From assembly GCF_900172275.1 (NCBI RefSeq), contig NZ_FWFT01000006.1, forward strand, positions 1-64,000: a stretch of 64,000 nt of DNA, read 5' to 3'. The DNA is from Pseudooctadecabacter jejudonensis. Lineage in GTDB: Bacteria; Pseudomonadota; Alphaproteobacteria; Rhodobacterales; Rhodobacteraceae. A program made the translations under genes and the position numbers. Below the pieces are notes generated by a model. The model had not been told where the DNA came from. It searched no databases and was given only the letters and a program-made list of their open reading frames with translations. This document shows positions 15,652 through 26,229 of this stretch, one piece after another; positions within the stretch are counted from its first letter, which is position 1; every line of letters starts with the position of its first letter.

Positions 15652-17694
15652 ATGACGATTGTGCATTTGAATAACGTATCTTCGAAGACAAATCCGGCTG
15701 ACGGTCTCTCAGCCGGGTCCTTTGATCTGGCATATCGTCTCGAAGCGGCCATATGGCTCTACGACATTGATCACATGCGTATCCTGCGCGCCAACCGTGC
15801 CGCTTGCCAATTGTGGTCCGCAGCTTCGGAAGAGGACCTTCTTGCGCGTGACTTGTCAAAAGACATGTCAAAAACCGTGGCCAAACGGCTGAATCAGTAC
15901 CAGGCGGATTTTGAAAATCACGACATGTCGTTCACTGAATTGTGGACGCTTTATCCCGAAGGAAAGCCGCAAAACGTGCTGGTGGTGTTCCGCGGCCTTC
16001 GGCTTGAGGATGGCCGCATGGCCATGCAATGTGAGGTTGTCGGGCAAAGCGGTGATGAGCCTGAAAACGTTCGCAGCACCGAAGCTTTGCTGCACACCGA
16101 CGTTTTGATCATGCTGTTCAGCCAGGAAGGTCCGTCCCTTTATCTGAACCCGGTCGCAAGACACGCGTTCGGCGGCATGATCGACAAGGTGAACAGCATC
16201 TTTGTGGATCAGGATGAATTCTTCAGCATCGCCGACAACACACTGCAAGACGGCGAATTGCGGCGTCTGACACAGCTGGCCACCGTAGATGGGGTGCGGT
16301 GGTTCGATTTGCGTGTCAAAAGCTGTCTCGATGCCGTTTCTGGCAAACCGGCCTTCATGATGACCGCGATTGATGTCAGCGAATTGAAAGAGGCGCGGGA
16401 TACGGCACGGCACCTGGCCAATCGTGATCAGCTGACAGGGCTGCACAACCGCACCTATCTGCAGCGACACTTTGCTTGGCTCGAAGGGCAGGGCTCTGCC
16501 GAAGGGACGGCGATCGTCGTGTTCGACGTCGATAATTTCAAACAGATCAACGACCGCTATGGGCATGAAGCCGGCGATACGGTCTTGCGCGAAATCGCCC
16601 AACGCACGGCTGGGCTGATGTTGCCGACCGACCTCGTTGCGCGGTTGGGTGGCGATGAATTTGTGATCGTCATGCACAGCGGTCAAACCAGACAAGCGAC
16701 CCGTGAGGCGGTAGAAAGGGTTCGCCGCGCCGTCTGCCTTCCGATGCATCACGGCAAAACGCGCCTCGATGCGACCATCAGCGTCGGCATTTCCTTCGTC
16801 GAAGGCCCACCTGACTTTAAAAATGTCATGCGCGAAGCGGACATTGCGCTTTATCGGTCAAAGAACACAGGTCGCGATTGTGTGACTGTGTTTGACGCGC
16901 AAATGGGAATTGAGATTGCCGCCCGCGAATGTCTGGACCGTGCATTGCGAACGGCCATCAATCAGCGCGAATTTACGCTTCATTATCAGCCGCGGCTAGA
17001 TTTGAAATCTGGCAAAATCATCGGTGCTGAGGGTCTTGTCCGGTGGGATCGTCCCGGGCGTGGCTTGGTCTACCCCGCTGAATTTATTGAGGTTTGCGAA
17101 GAAAACGGATTGATCGATGAAATCGGGGCCCAGGTGTTTGAAATGGGCTGTGCGCAGGCCATTGCTTGGCACAAACAGGGGGTGGATCTGGAATTGTCTT
17201 TGAACGTGTCGCCCCGCCAATTTGCCGACAACGGCTTTATTGAGGCTTTGGCGGCTCTCGCGGCACAGCATGATTTTCCCAAAGGCAAGATTGAACTGGA
17301 ACTGACGGAAAACGCGCTAATCGGGGATCCCAAGAAACTGGCAAAGAAACTGCGCCAGATCACGACGATGGGCTACAAAATTGCGATTGATGATTTCGGG
17401 ACCGGATACTCGAACCTGTCCTACATCACGCAGTTCCCGCTGACCTGCATCAAGATCGATCGGTCATTTATCCAACAGCTTCCCTCTTCGGGACCAATTG
17501 TGCAGTTGATCCTGACGTTGGGGCGTCAGATTGGCGCGACAGTCGTGTCCGAGGGGGTGGAGACAGTCGACCATCTGGATTGGTTGTCTGAACGAGACTG
17601 TGATGAGGTGCAGGGATTCTTAATCACCAAGCCCCTTCCTCTGCCCGAGTTTGAGGCCTTTGCGGCAGGGTTCTCTGTAGACGCACTCGCCTGA
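15652..17694 (+). CDS. PAS-GGDEF-EAL cyclic-di-GMP enzyme
   Basis: 680 aa, no membrane segment, so cytoplasmic. Two PAS-like sensor regions (about 20-125 and 140-245), a GGDEF domain (about 255-410) with an intact RLGGDEF active site, and an EAL domain (about 425-670). The EAL motif reads EGL (AEGLVRW), while the metal-binding ELTENA and DDFGTGYSNL motifs and KIDRSFI are intact, so phosphodiesterase activity is plausible. The direction of net activity cannot be read from sequence. Two CtrA-like boxes upstream suggest cell-cycle or motility control. Confidence 0.9.
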   Translation: MTIVHLNNVSSKTNPADGLSAGSFDLAYRLEAAIWLYDIDHMRILRANRAACQLWSAASEEDLLARDLSKDMSKTVAKRLNQYQADFENHDMSFTELWTLYPEGKPQNVLVVFRGLRLEDGRMAMQCEVVGQSGDEPENVRSTEALLHTDVLIMLFSQEGPSLYLNPVARHAFGGMIDKVNSIFVDQDEFFSIADNTLQDGELRRLTQLATVDGVRWFDLRVKSCLDAVSGKPAFMMTAIDVSELKEARDTARHLANRDQLTGLHNRTYLQRHFAWLEGQGSAEGTAIVVFDVDNFKQINDRYGHEAGDTVLREIAQRTAGLMLPTDLVARLGGDEFVIVMHSGQTRQATREAVERVRRAVCLPMHHGKTRLDATISVGISFVEGPPDFKNVMREADIALYRSKNTGRDCVTVFDAQMGIEIAARECLDRALRTAINQREFTLHYQPRLDLKSGKIIGAEGLVRWDRPGRGLVYPAEFIEVCEENGLIDEIGAQVFEMGCAQAIAWHKQGVDLELSLNVSPRQFADNGFIEALAALAAQHDFPKGKIELELTENALIGDPKKLAKKLRQITTMGYKIAIDDFGTGYSNLSYITQFPLTCIKIDRSFIQQLPSSGPIVQLILTLGRQIGATVVSEGVETVDHLDWLSERDCDEVQGFLITKPLPLPEFEAFAAGFSVDALA

Positions 17695-17813
17695 CGTGCA
17701 ACGGTGCCTAAGGTGCCGCAAAACTGGGCGCACCGTAATGACAGCGACGATGACAGCGGCCACTTGAGTGGTCGCCGTACCCTTCATGGCCTGCGCGCCC
17801 TTTCACGGGTGTG

Positions 17814-20800
17814 TCAGTCGTCCATTTCCTCAAAAGCGCCGACAATCTGCTGAAGATGACCGGTGCCGTCCAGAATGGCGATGCCATTGCTTTGTACGCG
17901 AATTTCGGTCCCATCCGCCCGGATAAGTCGGGCCGTGAATTCAAACTCACCCCCTTGGGTCGACACCTCTTCCACGTGACGGCGCACCTTGTCGCGGTCG
18001 TCTTTATGGAAAAACTCAATCGCCCGATCCAAGTCCGGAGTCCCCTCACTTTCGGGAAAGCCATGCAATTCAAACACGCGGCTGGACCAGTAAATCTGCC
18101 GGGTCAGCGGGTTGATTTCCCAATATCCAAATCCGGCCAACTCCTGCAGATGACGGAACCGTTCGATCAGCGCATTCGTGTGACTGGCCGCCTTCAAGAT
18201 GTTGGTCACGTCCAGTGCAATGTTGTAAATTGATTGGCCGTCTCTGTGTGGGGCGTCAAACAGTCGGCTTTCCATCGACAGATAGGTGGTGTCTTTGCCA
18301 TCTTCACCGCCGAATTCGACGATCTGGGCTCTGCCGTCCGTGTCTTCGGCCGAGGCCAGCAAACGTTCGTCCTTACCCACAAGCGCGTCACACCACGACG
18401 CGGGAAGAAGGTCCTTGATGTTGCGGCCCAATGCCTTTTCCGCGTCCAGACCAAAGGTTTCAGCCAGCCTTTTGGACATGCGAAGGATTGTCCCGTCTGG
18501 CGTCCGGTTCATCAGTTGAATTTGCGACGACCCAAGGATCATCTCCATCTCACGGGCAAGGCCGGGGAACTGCGTGATCACCATCGTCAGGCCCAAAATC
18601 TTCCCGTGCACGTCAAAATAAGGCGTACAGCTGAGGATGACGCGGTTGCCTTCGGATGAAAACTCCTGCGTGGATGTCGTGCCCAGCTTCAGTGTTTCGC
18701 TGCAAATCGGCGACAGGGCAGGGTAGCCCTCCGGCAGAACCGCCTGAGAGATATGCGGCGTCGTAATCGGTTGTTTCAATTGGAACAATTCAGCGGCGGC
18801 CGTGGTGGCCTGCGTGATCTGCAGCGCGCTGTCGGTCACCATGATGGCAAGCGGCGTGCTTTGCAGAACCGATGTCAGCTCACCTGTCCGTCCGCTCAAT
18901 TCTGTGGCGGTGATCTGCAATTCCTCGTTCACCGTGATCAGTTCTTCATTGGTGGACTGCAATTCCTCGTTCGAGGTTTCGAGCTCTTCGTTCGTGGCCT
19001 GCAATTCCTCATTGGTGGATTGCAGCTCTTCATTCAGCGCCTGCAGCTCTTCGTTCGACGTTTCCAGCTGTTCAATGGTCTGCTGCAAGGCTTCACGGGT
19101 GACGGCGACCTCGTTTTCAAGGTCTTTGATCCGCTCAGACACGCTTTCGTCCAACTCAAGCGTTTCGGCCTTGGCGGCCAGCGGGTCGGGCGACTTGGCA
19201 ACCGGTGTGAAGGCCACCACAGCCACCCGTTCGGCCAGCGATTTGGCCACAATCGGATAGACGTTCAGCCGGATATCGAACTCATCCTTTTCATCCATCC
19301 GGTGACGCACGCCGGTGCGTTGTGCCCCGTGCCGCAAAGCGACAGAAACCAAACTGCGCGCCTCTTCGCGCAGCGGGCTTTTCAGCAATTCAAGGTGCAT
19401 CTTCAGCTTACTGCTTTGATTTACCTCAATATATTCACTGATCGATCCGTTCACGGACATGATCGTTCCGTCTTCGGTCACAAGCACCGATTTTTCGCCC
19501 AGCGATTTGACCAAAGCCTCAAACAGGTGCCGGTCCGCACTGGTGTCGATGTCTTGATCGGTCCGCCGTGTCTGGCGGCCCGTATAAAGCGGCATGCTGG
19601 GCATGGCGTAGTTGGTGATCGTCTTGCCTTTGCCCAAGATCCGCTTGCGATAGACGTGGGAATTGTTGTCGTCCTGCAAGAACAATTCATCGGACCCCGC
19701 GACGCTTTCAGCGGTGCCCAAGAACAACAGCGCGTCCGACGCCATCGAGTAATGGAACCGCGCCATCACCTTCTTCTGCAGGGAATTTCCGAAATAAATC
19801 AAAAGGTTGCGACAGCACAACAGGTGAACCTTCTGGAACGGCGGATCCTGACAGACGTTGTGATCCGAAAACAGAACCGCCCCGCGCAACCGGTCCGTGA
19901 TGCGGATGCCGTCGCCATGCTGGATGAGATATTTCTTCGCCAGATCAGGCGGAATGTCATTCAGCGCCGCATTGCTGTAGATCCCCGCGCGCGCAACCTG
20001 CAAGGCTTCCTTGTCGATGTCGGTCGCAAAAATCTGTACCTTTTCCTTCAGCGGCACGTTGGGTCCGCCCAAGGCCTCAGAGATCAGCATAGCAATCGAA
20101 TAGGCCTCTTCGCCCGTGGCACAGCCCGCAATCCAGACCCGCACGGGGCCGTTTTGCCGTTTGGACAAAAGCTCTGGCAGCAGTTCGTTCAGTTTGCGGA
20201 ATTCTTCCTTGTCCCGGAAAAACCGTGTGACGGAGATCAGAAGATCCTTGAACAGGGCATCGACAGCCTGCGGATTGTTGCGCAGGAAATGTGTGTATTC
20301 GTCTTGGTTATCGATCCCAAGCGCGGTCATCCTGCGTTCAATCCGGCGGGTGATGGTCGTCTGTTTGTAATCGCGAAAGTCCACACGGGTCCGCGCCAAC
20401 AGGATCTGCAACAAATCAGAGATCGGCGTTTCCTGCAGCTCTTCCTTGCGGAAGGCAGAGAAATCACGCGCAGAGGTCAGAATTTTCTGAAGGTGCGTGC
20501 CGATTTCAACGGGCCGCAGCACAAGATCAACGCAGCCCGTTTGCACCGCAGCTTGTGGCATGCCGTCGTACTTTGCCGAATTGCTGTCTTGGGCAATCGT
20601 AATGCCGCCGGCTTCGCGAATGGCCTGCACACCGTAAGCGCCGTCCGATCCGGTCCCCGACAGGATCATCGCAACCGCGTTTGATCCGTGATCCTCCGCA
20701 AGGCTCACCAGAAACCTGTCCACCGATGGTTTCGGGGCAGAGGGCAGATCACTTGGATCAATCAGACGAAGTTGACCGTCTTTAAGGACCACATCGGTCT

Positions 20801-21053
20801 TGGGGGGCGTGATGTAAATCACATTGGCCTCAGGCGCGGTGCCGTCACTGACGTCTTCGACACGCAGTTCGGTTTGCCGCGCGACAAGCTCGGTCATCAG
20901 GCTTTTGTGGTGCGGCGACATATGCTGCACAACCACGTAGGACACCGGTAGATTCGCGGGCAGCGTGGCCACCAGCTCTCTGATCGCCTCAAGCCCGCCG
21001 GCCGAAGACCCGATCCCGATAATCGTTAACGTTTCGGATCCGTCATCGCGCAT
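17814..21053 (-). CDS. CheB-CheR-PAS fusion protein
   Basis: 1079 aa. CheB methylesterase domain at about 8-190 (nucleophile Ser17 in GSSAGG, His44, and the Asp region SGTGSDGAYG); CheR methyltransferase at about 215-480 (SAM motif IAGCATGEEAYSIA); a PAS region; a long Glu/Leu/Asn heptad coiled coil (about 660-715, repeats of NEELQ); then two or more PAS domains to the end. No receiver domain precedes CheB and no kinase domain follows. Such fusions probably act in signalling rather than in classical chemotaxis. It converges on the GGDEF-EAL gene. Confidence 0.9.
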   Translation of the reverse strand: MRDDGSETLTIIGIGSSAGGLEAIRELVATLPANLPVSYVVVQHMSPHHKSLMTELVARQTELRVEDVSDGTAPEANVIYITPPKTDVVLKDGQLRLIDPSDLPSAPKPSVDRFLVSLAEDHGSNAVAMILSGTGSDGAYGVQAIREAGGITIAQDSNSAKYDGMPQAAVQTGCVDLVLRPVEIGTHLQKILTSARDFSAFRKEELQETPISDLLQILLARTRVDFRDYKQTTITRRIERRMTALGIDNQDEYTHFLRNNPQAVDALFKDLLISVTRFFRDKEEFRKLNELLPELLSKRQNGPVRVWIAGCATGEEAYSIAMLISEALGGPNVPLKEKVQIFATDIDKEALQVARAGIYSNAALNDIPPDLAKKYLIQHGDGIRITDRLRGAVLFSDHNVCQDPPFQKVHLLCCRNLLIYFGNSLQKKVMARFHYSMASDALLFLGTAESVAGSDELFLQDDNNSHVYRKRILGKGKTITNYAMPSMPLYTGRQTRRTDQDIDTSADRHLFEALVKSLGEKSVLVTEDGTIMSVNGSISEYIEVNQSSKLKMHLELLKSPLREEARSLVSVALRHGAQRTGVRHRMDEKDEFDIRLNVYPIVAKSLAERVAVVAFTPVAKSPDPLAAKAETLELDESVSERIKDLENEVAVTREALQQTIEQLETSNEELQALNEELQSTNEELQATNEELETSNEELQSTNEELITVNEELQITATELSGRTGELTSVLQSTPLAIMVTDSALQITQATTAAAELFQLKQPITTPHISQAVLPEGYPALSPICSETLKLGTTSTQEFSSEGNRVILSCTPYFDVHGKILGLTMVITQFPGLAREMEMILGSSQIQLMNRTPDGTILRMSKRLAETFGLDAEKALGRNIKDLLPASWCDALVGKDERLLASAEDTDGRAQIVEFGGEDGKDTTYLSMESRLFDAPHRDGQSIYNIALDVTNILKAASHTNALIERFRHLQELAGFGYWEINPLTRQIYWSSRVFELHGFPESEGTPDLDRAIEFFHKDDRDKVRRHVEEVSTQGGEFEFTARLIRADGTEIRVQSNGIAILDGTGHLQQIVGAFEEMDD

Positions 21054-21347
21054 AAGATGTATCCCGTTTCATCCCCATGGCGTTAGCATACCGCATAAAG
21101 ACCACCGATAGCTATGCTAAAAGAACCTGTTAATATTCCTGCATAAATTCGGGCCTGACACCGTCGCAATCTGGGGCTGGGGACTGCGGGCAAAGGTGCG
21201 CAAGGGGGCGTCATAGGCGGATCGCACCGTTTTTTGAAAAGGTTAACAACATGTTATTAAATGAAAATAAGTTAAGCACAGTTTACATTTTCTTAGGTCT
21301 TGTTACTTATCTGTAAGTAGATTGTTTCCAATTTTAGGATTCTGCTG
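21054..21347. promoter_or_regulatory. AT-rich divergent intergenic region
   Basis: 294 bp between the CheB-CheR fusion and the unknown gene at 21348. AT-rich toward the right end, with TTAA-N7-TTAT at 21243-21257, one base short of a CtrA box. Otherwise nothing recognised. Confidence 0.35.
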
Positions 21348-22025
21348 ATGAAGCTGGTGTCTCAGTCTGACCTCACGTCTGCCCTCGAAGGGGGGCATCG
21401 CTTCGTGGTCAACATGATCGCTGAGGGCGATCAGCCAGCAGAAGTCCGCTCGTGTGAAGTCATCGGAACGCATCACCGCAACCGCTTCTCCTTTCCATCT
21501 AAGGTTGCGGTCTCGGATGTGTTTATCGATCAGGTCGCACACGGCGTGCTTCATTGTCTTGCGTCCTTGTCGAACACCACCGAGGTCGTGTCGCTGCCGA
21601 CCGTCACCATTGAAATCCCCGGCCTGTCCTTGGCCAAGGCCCATCTGATCACCACTTTGGCCGATGATGGCAGTCTTGGCATCATCTTGCGATTCAAGGT
21701 GGTTTTGGGGTCCGTCAATCATGCGTTCCGGCCTGAATTGGGGATCGAAAGCTCGGTCGCCGATTATTCCTCACATATGTCCGCCCTTGTCCTCACAGAC
21801 ATCGTGATGCCGTTTCTTGATCTGTGCACCGCCGCCGAAAATGGCGTTCTTGAGACGGCAGAAGGTTTGGACACCTTTGTTGAGATGTTGATGGAACGGT
21901 CGCAAGACGTGCGGTTTCAGTCTGAATTGATCAAACGCTTTGTTGCATCGGCGGCAGATGTGACGTCGCCCGATACGAAACGGTTGGCAAAACGTCCCAA
22001 AATAGAACTGGTCTCTCGTCGCTAA
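21348..22025 (+). CDS. Hypothetical protein
   Basis: 225 aa, family not recognised. No signal peptide or membrane helix is seen. The N-terminal part (about 1-130) alternates beta-like segments, e.g. EVVSLPTVTIEIPGL; the rest is helical, and the C-terminus is basic (KRLAKRPKIELVSRR). AGGA lies nine bases before the ATG. It is divergent from the CheB-CheR fusion and precedes ade by 65 nt. The codon use looks like its neighbours, so it is taken as a real gene. Confidence 0.6.
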   Translation: MKLVSQSDLTSALEGGHRFVVNMIAEGDQPAEVRSCEVIGTHHRNRFSFPSKVAVSDVFIDQVAHGVLHCLASLSNTTEVVSLPTVTIEIPGLSLAKAHLITTLADDGSLGIILRFKVVLGSVNHAFRPELGIESSVADYSSHMSALVLTDIVMPFLDLCTAAENGVLETAEGLDTFVEMLMERSQDVRFQSELIKRFVASAADVTSPDTKRLAKRPKIELVSRR

Positions 22026-22090
22026 GGCTGGACCTGTCTTTGCCGAAACGTCATGGTGCCCCTTCATGGTGAACCCTGTGGGCAGATCAA

Positions 22091-23785
22091 ATGGCAGATT
22101 TATCAGAACGGATTGCGCAGGGTCGGGGGGATGCACCCGCCGATATTGTGTTGCGCGGCGGGCAGGTCTTCGATGTGATCACCGGCGAAATGCTATCGGG
22201 GGATGTCGCAATTTGCGGCGATACGATCGTCGGCACCTGCGCGGTCTATGATGCAAAACAAGTGATCGATGTGACGGGCCTGACCCTGGTGCCCGGCTTT
22301 ATCGACACGCATCTGCATATCGAAAGCAGCCTTGTCACCCCCCATGAATTTGACCGCCTCGTGACCCCCTTGGGTGTGACCACCGCCATCTGCGATCCCC
22401 ATGAAATTGCAAATGTTTTGGGCGTTCCGGGCATCCAGTATTTCCTTGATGCCGCGCTTGAAACCCTCCTCGATATCCGCGTCAACCTCAGCTCCTGCGT
22501 GCCCTCCAGCCACATGGAAACCACAGGCGCCGTGATCGAGGCCGAGGATCTGATCCCCCTGCGCACCCACCCCCAAGTCATCGGCCTGGCCGAAGTGATG
22601 AACTACCCCGGCGTCATCCACCAGGATCCCGGGATCATCGCCAAACTGCGCGCGTTTGAGGGCGACCACATCGACGGCCATGCCCCCCTCTTGTCGGGCA
22701 AAGATCTCAACGCCTATATCGCCGCCGGCATCCGCACAGAGCATGAGGCCACAACTGCCCAAGAGGCCCGCGAAAAGCTGCAAAAAGGCCTGCGCGTGCT
22801 GATCCGCGAAGGGTCCGTGTCCAAAGACCTGGACGCGCTGCTGCCCCTGCTGACGGACCGCACGTCGGCCTATATGTGCCTGTGTACCGATGACCGAAAC
22901 CCGCTTGATATCGGGGAACACGGGCACCTTGATTATCTGATCCGCACCGCCATCGCCCGCGGCACGTCGCCCACAGCGGTCTACCGCGCGGCGTCCCTGT
23001 CCGCGGCTGAGGCGTTCGGTCTGAAGGATCGCGGCCTCATCGCCCCCGGTCTGCGCGCCGATATCGCCTGTCTCGGCTCGCTTGAGGCCTGCGATGCGCA
23101 CCTCACGCTTTGTGCAGGCACCCAGATCGGCGCGACAGCCTTCGCCGCCCGCAAAATCACCCCGCCCATCGGTCGGGCGTCTGTCAAAGCGCCGCATGTC
23201 ACGGCGCAGGATTTTCGCACCTCCTCAAATCGGGCAGAAACGGATGTCATCGGCGTCATCGAAGGCAAAATCATAACCGAACATCTGTCTGAAACCATCA
23301 CGCCCACATCCGGCGACAAACGGCCCGATCCGGCCCGCGACCTCACGAAAATTGCCGTGATCGAACGGCACGGCAAAAACGGCAACATCGCCACGGGCTT
23401 CGTCAAAGGCTTCGGTCTGCAAAAAGGCGCCATTGCCTCGACGGTCTGCCACGACCACCACAACATCGCCTGCGTGGGCGTGGATTACGACGATATGGCG
23501 CTGGCCTGTAACCGTATGACCGACCTCGAAGGCGGGCTGGTCGTGGCCGAAGGCGGCCAAATCCTTGCCGAACTGGCCCTTCCCGTGGCGGGCCTCATGT
23601 CGCTTGATCCGTTTGAGGACGTGCGCACCGCGCTCGAAGACCTCCGCGATGCGGCCCACAGCCTCGGCGTGACACTGGATGAGCCGTTTTTGCAACTGGC
23701 CTTCCTCGCCCTTCCGGTGATCCCCATGCTGAAAATCACCGACCGCGGCATGGTCGACGTCCTGAAATTCGAAATCATAAGCTGA
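22091..23785 (+). CDS. ade: Adenine deaminase
   Basis: 564 aa amidohydrolase of the adenine deaminase family. The metal-binding [16 protein letters not shown] begins near residue 75, followed by CDPHEIANV and the PSSHMET segment; the C-terminal HDHHN motif near residue 455 is typical of bacterial Ade. It converts adenine to hypoxanthine and ammonia for purine salvage or nitrogen supply, in the cytoplasm. Length matches the family. It appears to be transcribed alone or after the small gene upstream. Confidence 0.93.
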   Translation: MADLSERIAQGRGDAPADIVLRGGQVFDVITGEMLSGDVAICGDTIVGTCAVYDAKQVIDVTGLTLVPGFIDTHLHIESSLVTPHEFDRLVTPLGVTTAICDPHEIANVLGVPGIQYFLDAALETLLDIRVNLSSCVPSSHMETTGAVIEAEDLIPLRTHPQVIGLAEVMNYPGVIHQDPGIIAKLRAFEGDHIDGHAPLLSGKDLNAYIAAGIRTEHEATTAQEAREKLQKGLRVLIREGSVSKDLDALLPLLTDRTSAYMCLCTDDRNPLDIGEHGHLDYLIRTAIARGTSPTAVYRAASLSAAEAFGLKDRGLIAPGLRADIACLGSLEACDAHLTLCAGTQIGATAFAARKITPPIGRASVKAPHVTAQDFRTSSNRAETDVIGVIEGKIITEHLSETITPTSGDKRPDPARDLTKIAVIERHGKNGNIATGFVKGFGLQKGAIASTVCHDHHNIACVGVDYDDMALACNRMTDLEGGLVVAEGGQILAELALPVAGLMSLDPFEDVRTALEDLRDAAHSLGVTLDEPFLQLAFLALPVIPMLKITDRGMVDVLKFEIIS

Positions 23786-23885
23786 ACGTTCCGTTAAGGG
23801 TAACGCGCCCTAAGCAAGAGAGCGCCGCGTCCCCTTCATCTTGGCCCATACAACTCCCCCCGGAGGGCCGCTTCGCCGCCTGCGC

Positions 23886-24761
23886 CTAAAGCCCGTTGAC
23901 AGGCACCTTCAGCACCGGATTGCCCGCCTCATCCGTGGGCACATGACCGGCCCGCATGTTCACCTGCAGCGCCGGAATGATCAGTTTCGGCACCGCCAGT
24001 TGCGCGTCCCGTTCTGTCCTGAACGCAATGAACTCTTCGCGGGTCTTGCCGCCGCCCACGTGGATGTTTTGCGCCCGCTGCTCTGCCACGGTGGTCTCCC
24101 ACGCGATGGCGCGGCCGTTTGGCCCGTAGTCGTGGCACATAAACAGGCGCATCTCGCCCGGCAGGGCCAGCACCCGCTGGATACTGTCATAAAGCTCCCC
24201 CGCATCGCCGCCCGGAAAATCCGCACGCGCCGATCCGCCGTCGGGCATGAACAGGGTGTCGCCCACAAAACAGGCGTCGCCCATGATGTGCACCATACAC
24301 GCAGGCGTGTGGCCCGGCGTGGACAGCGCCTGACAGGTCATGGTGCCCACGCTGTAGCTGTCGCCATCTTCAAACAGCGCGTCAAACTGCGACCCGTCGC
24401 GCTGGAATTCCGTGCCTTCGTTGAACACTTTGCCAAAGGTGTCCTGCACCTCCATGATGCGCGCACCCACACCAATCTTGCCGCCCAGCGTCTCTTGCAG
24501 GTAGGGCGCGGCGCTCAGATGGTCGGCATGGACGTGGGTTTCGATGATCCAGTCTAGCGTCAGTCCGCGCCGCTTAATCTCCGCAATCAACTGATCGGCA
24601 GCCTGCGAGGTGATCCGTCCTGCGGCGTAATCAATGTCCATCACGCTGTCGATGATCGCACAATGATCACTCGCCGGGTCCTTCACGATATAGGTGATCG
24701 TGTTCGTGCCCTCGTCGAAAAAACCTGTCACTTCAGGTGCGATGTCCATGTGACGTGTCAT
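23886..24761 (-). CDS. MBL-fold hydrolase, persulfide dioxygenase/Blh-like
   Basis: 291 aa from the ATG at 24761, with a GGAGGG ribosome site. The metallo-beta-lactamase motif THVHADHLSAA is near residue 64, and later metal ligands include STPGHTPACMVH, VGDTLF and the His of MCHDYGP. This pattern is shared by glyoxalase II-like and persulfide dioxygenase (ETHE1/Blh) enzymes; the HADHLSAAPYL continuation favours the latter group. A role in sulfide or persulfide oxidation is inferred. It is the last gene of a row of - strand genes. Confidence 0.75.
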   Translation of the reverse strand: MTRHMDIAPEVTGFFDEGTNTITYIVKDPASDHCAIIDSVMDIDYAAGRITSQAADQLIAEIKRRGLTLDWIIETHVHADHLSAAPYLQETLGGKIGVGARIMEVQDTFGKVFNEGTEFQRDGSQFDALFEDGDSYSVGTMTCQALSTPGHTPACMVHIMGDACFVGDTLFMPDGGSARADFPGGDAGELYDSIQRVLALPGEMRLFMCHDYGPNGRAIAWETTVAEQRAQNIHVGGGKTREEFIAFRTERDAQLAVPKLIIPALQVNMRAGHVPTDEAGNPVLKVPVNGL

Positions 24762-24842
24762 GCCGTGCCCTCCGTGATTGCGCTGTCTTTGGGGATGATA
24801 TCCCACCACAGGGCAGGTGCAAAATCAAAGACGCCCCACGCG

Positions 24843-25487
24843 CTAAAGCGTCGCGCCATCCACCCCAAGGGTCAGCGTCGCCGGCAGCGCCTTTTCCATC
24901 ACGGCCTGTGCGTTCGGAACATCGTTGCTTTCCGCGCGCCGTTTCGCCGCGGCTGAGCTGAACCCGTGGTGCAGCCAGCGTTGGATCAGCCGCGCGCGCA
25001 ACTCGGGCAGGGGGACATGAAGTTGGACAGACAAGCTCCATAGGGGCGCAAGGTTGAACCAGGGCGCCTCATCAAACAGCAGGTAATTGCCTTCAACCAC
25101 AACCACCTCAGCCTCCGCCGGAACGACGCGCGCGCCCGCCACGGCCAGATCCCGCGCGCGGTCAAACACAGGCACCACCACGTCGGCGCGTTCTTTCAGA
25201 CGGCGCACAAGATGCACAAACCCCGCCCCGTCAAAGGTGTGTGGCGCGCCTTTGCGGGCCAGATCTCCACGGGCTTCAAGCACTTGATTGTCCAAGTGAA
25301 ATCCGTCCTGCGGGACAATGACAGTCTGACATTTCTGCGCGTTCAACCGACGCGCCAATTCCTCCGCAAGGGTCGATTTCCCGCTTGCCGGAGGGCCAGA
25401 AATCGCCACGATCACACGCCCCGGCGCATCCCGCAGCGGGGTTATGCGATCGGACAGCAGATTAACTTGGCGTGTCAGGTCCAACAT
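24843..25487 (-). CDS. P-loop nucleoside/sugar kinase (uridine kinase-like)
   Basis: 214 aa from the ATG at 25487 (GAGGTGA upstream); longer in-frame starts lack a ribosome site. The Walker A motif GPPASGKSTLAEE is near residue 29, then QDGFHLDN in the substrate-binding region and VVEGNYLLF as the Walker B area, as in the phosphoribulokinase/uridine kinase family. The same family includes FrcK of sugar uptake operons, so the substrate is open. Separate from alkD by 55 nt. Confidence 0.75.
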   Translation of the reverse strand: MLDLTRQVNLLSDRITPLRDAPGRVIVAISGPPASGKSTLAEELARRLNAQKCQTVIVPQDGFHLDNQVLEARGDLARKGAPHTFDGAGFVHLVRRLKERADVVVPVFDRARDLAVAGARVVPAEAEVVVVEGNYLLFDEAPWFNLAPLWSLSVQLHVPLPELRARLIQRWLHHGFSSAAAKRRAESNDVPNAQAVMEKALPATLTLGVDGATL

Positions 25488-25542
25488 GGGGCTCACCTCT
25501 TTTTCGTCTTCATCGCATCGCGCGGTGCGCCTGTGCAAGACG

Positions 25543-26229
25543 TTAAGACCGCGGCGGCAATTTCCGGCTCGCGTCTTTGCGGGCAAAGGGTTTCATCGAA
25601 TCGCCATGGGCGTCCAGAAAGGCCCAAACACGGTCGGGGTCACGGCGCCCTAAATCCCGCAGCCACCACGACACAGCCTTCTGGATAAACCACTGCGGGT
25701 CCGTCACATAGCCCGCAGCCCAGCCCAAAATACGCTCTCGGGCGTCAACCTCGTCTGGCTTGGGGTGCTTCTGCTTCGTCCAGGGCAGTGTCATGACCAA
25801 AGCGGCGCGTTTGGTCCACAGATGATCCGATGTTGTCCAGGTCTCGACCTCGTCCAGCCGCGCAGGGTCCGCGATCAGCCGCCGGGATCCCGCGCTGCAG
25901 GCGTGATCGGCCACCGCCCAGCCCTCAAACGTGGGCACCCAAGACGCGATCAGCGCCCAAGCCGCGTCGTCGGGGCGCATGCGCGCCTGCACCAACAACT
26001 TGGCCGCCGCGATCCGCGCCTCATGCACGTTGCTGTTCCACAGACCTTGGGCCAAGGCCACGCGATCCTCGACCGAAGCATCCTCGCGCCAGCGGGCCAC
26101 GCACTCGTAGACATCAGGGTTTGAGATCCCGAAGAATAGACAATCGACCTTGTGATAGGCCGCCATTTCGCCCGCCTTGTAGGTGTCTCCAAGGGCGGCC
26201 AGTTCGTCCAATGCAGCGTCCGGTGTCAT
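25543..26229 (-). CDS. DNA alkylation repair protein, AlkD-type
   Basis: 228 aa made of short helical repeats (HEAT-like) with the AlkD pattern: KVDCLFFGISNPDVY near residue 27, W..... ALVMTLPWTK in the middle and VQKAVSWWLRDLGRRDP-like helix (FIQKAVSWWLRDLG) near residue 185. AlkD glycosylases remove bulky or cationic N3/N7 alkyl bases without base flipping. The start overlaps the stop of glmS by 4 nt, so it is co-translated from the glm operon. Confidence 0.8.
   Translation of the reverse strand: MTPDAALDELAALGDTYKAGEMAAYHKVDCLFFGISNPDVYECVARWREDASVEDRVALAQGLWNSNVHEARIAAAKLLVQARMRPDDAAWALIASWVPTFEGWAVADHACSAGSRRLIADPARLDEVETWTTSDHLWTKRAALVMTLPWTKQKHPKPDEVDARERILGWAAGYVTDPQWFIQKAVSWWLRDLGRRDPDRVWAFLDAHGDSMKPFARKDASRKLPPRS

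Noticed and set aside
18900-19080. Tandem DNA repeat that could suggest a repeat array
   Set aside because: It encodes the NEELQ heptad coiled coil of the CheB-CheR-PAS protein; the repeat is protein-driven, not a CRISPR.
18753-20684. 643-aa open frame on the + strand
   Set aside because: Antisense to the CheB-CheR fusion, whose domains are clear.
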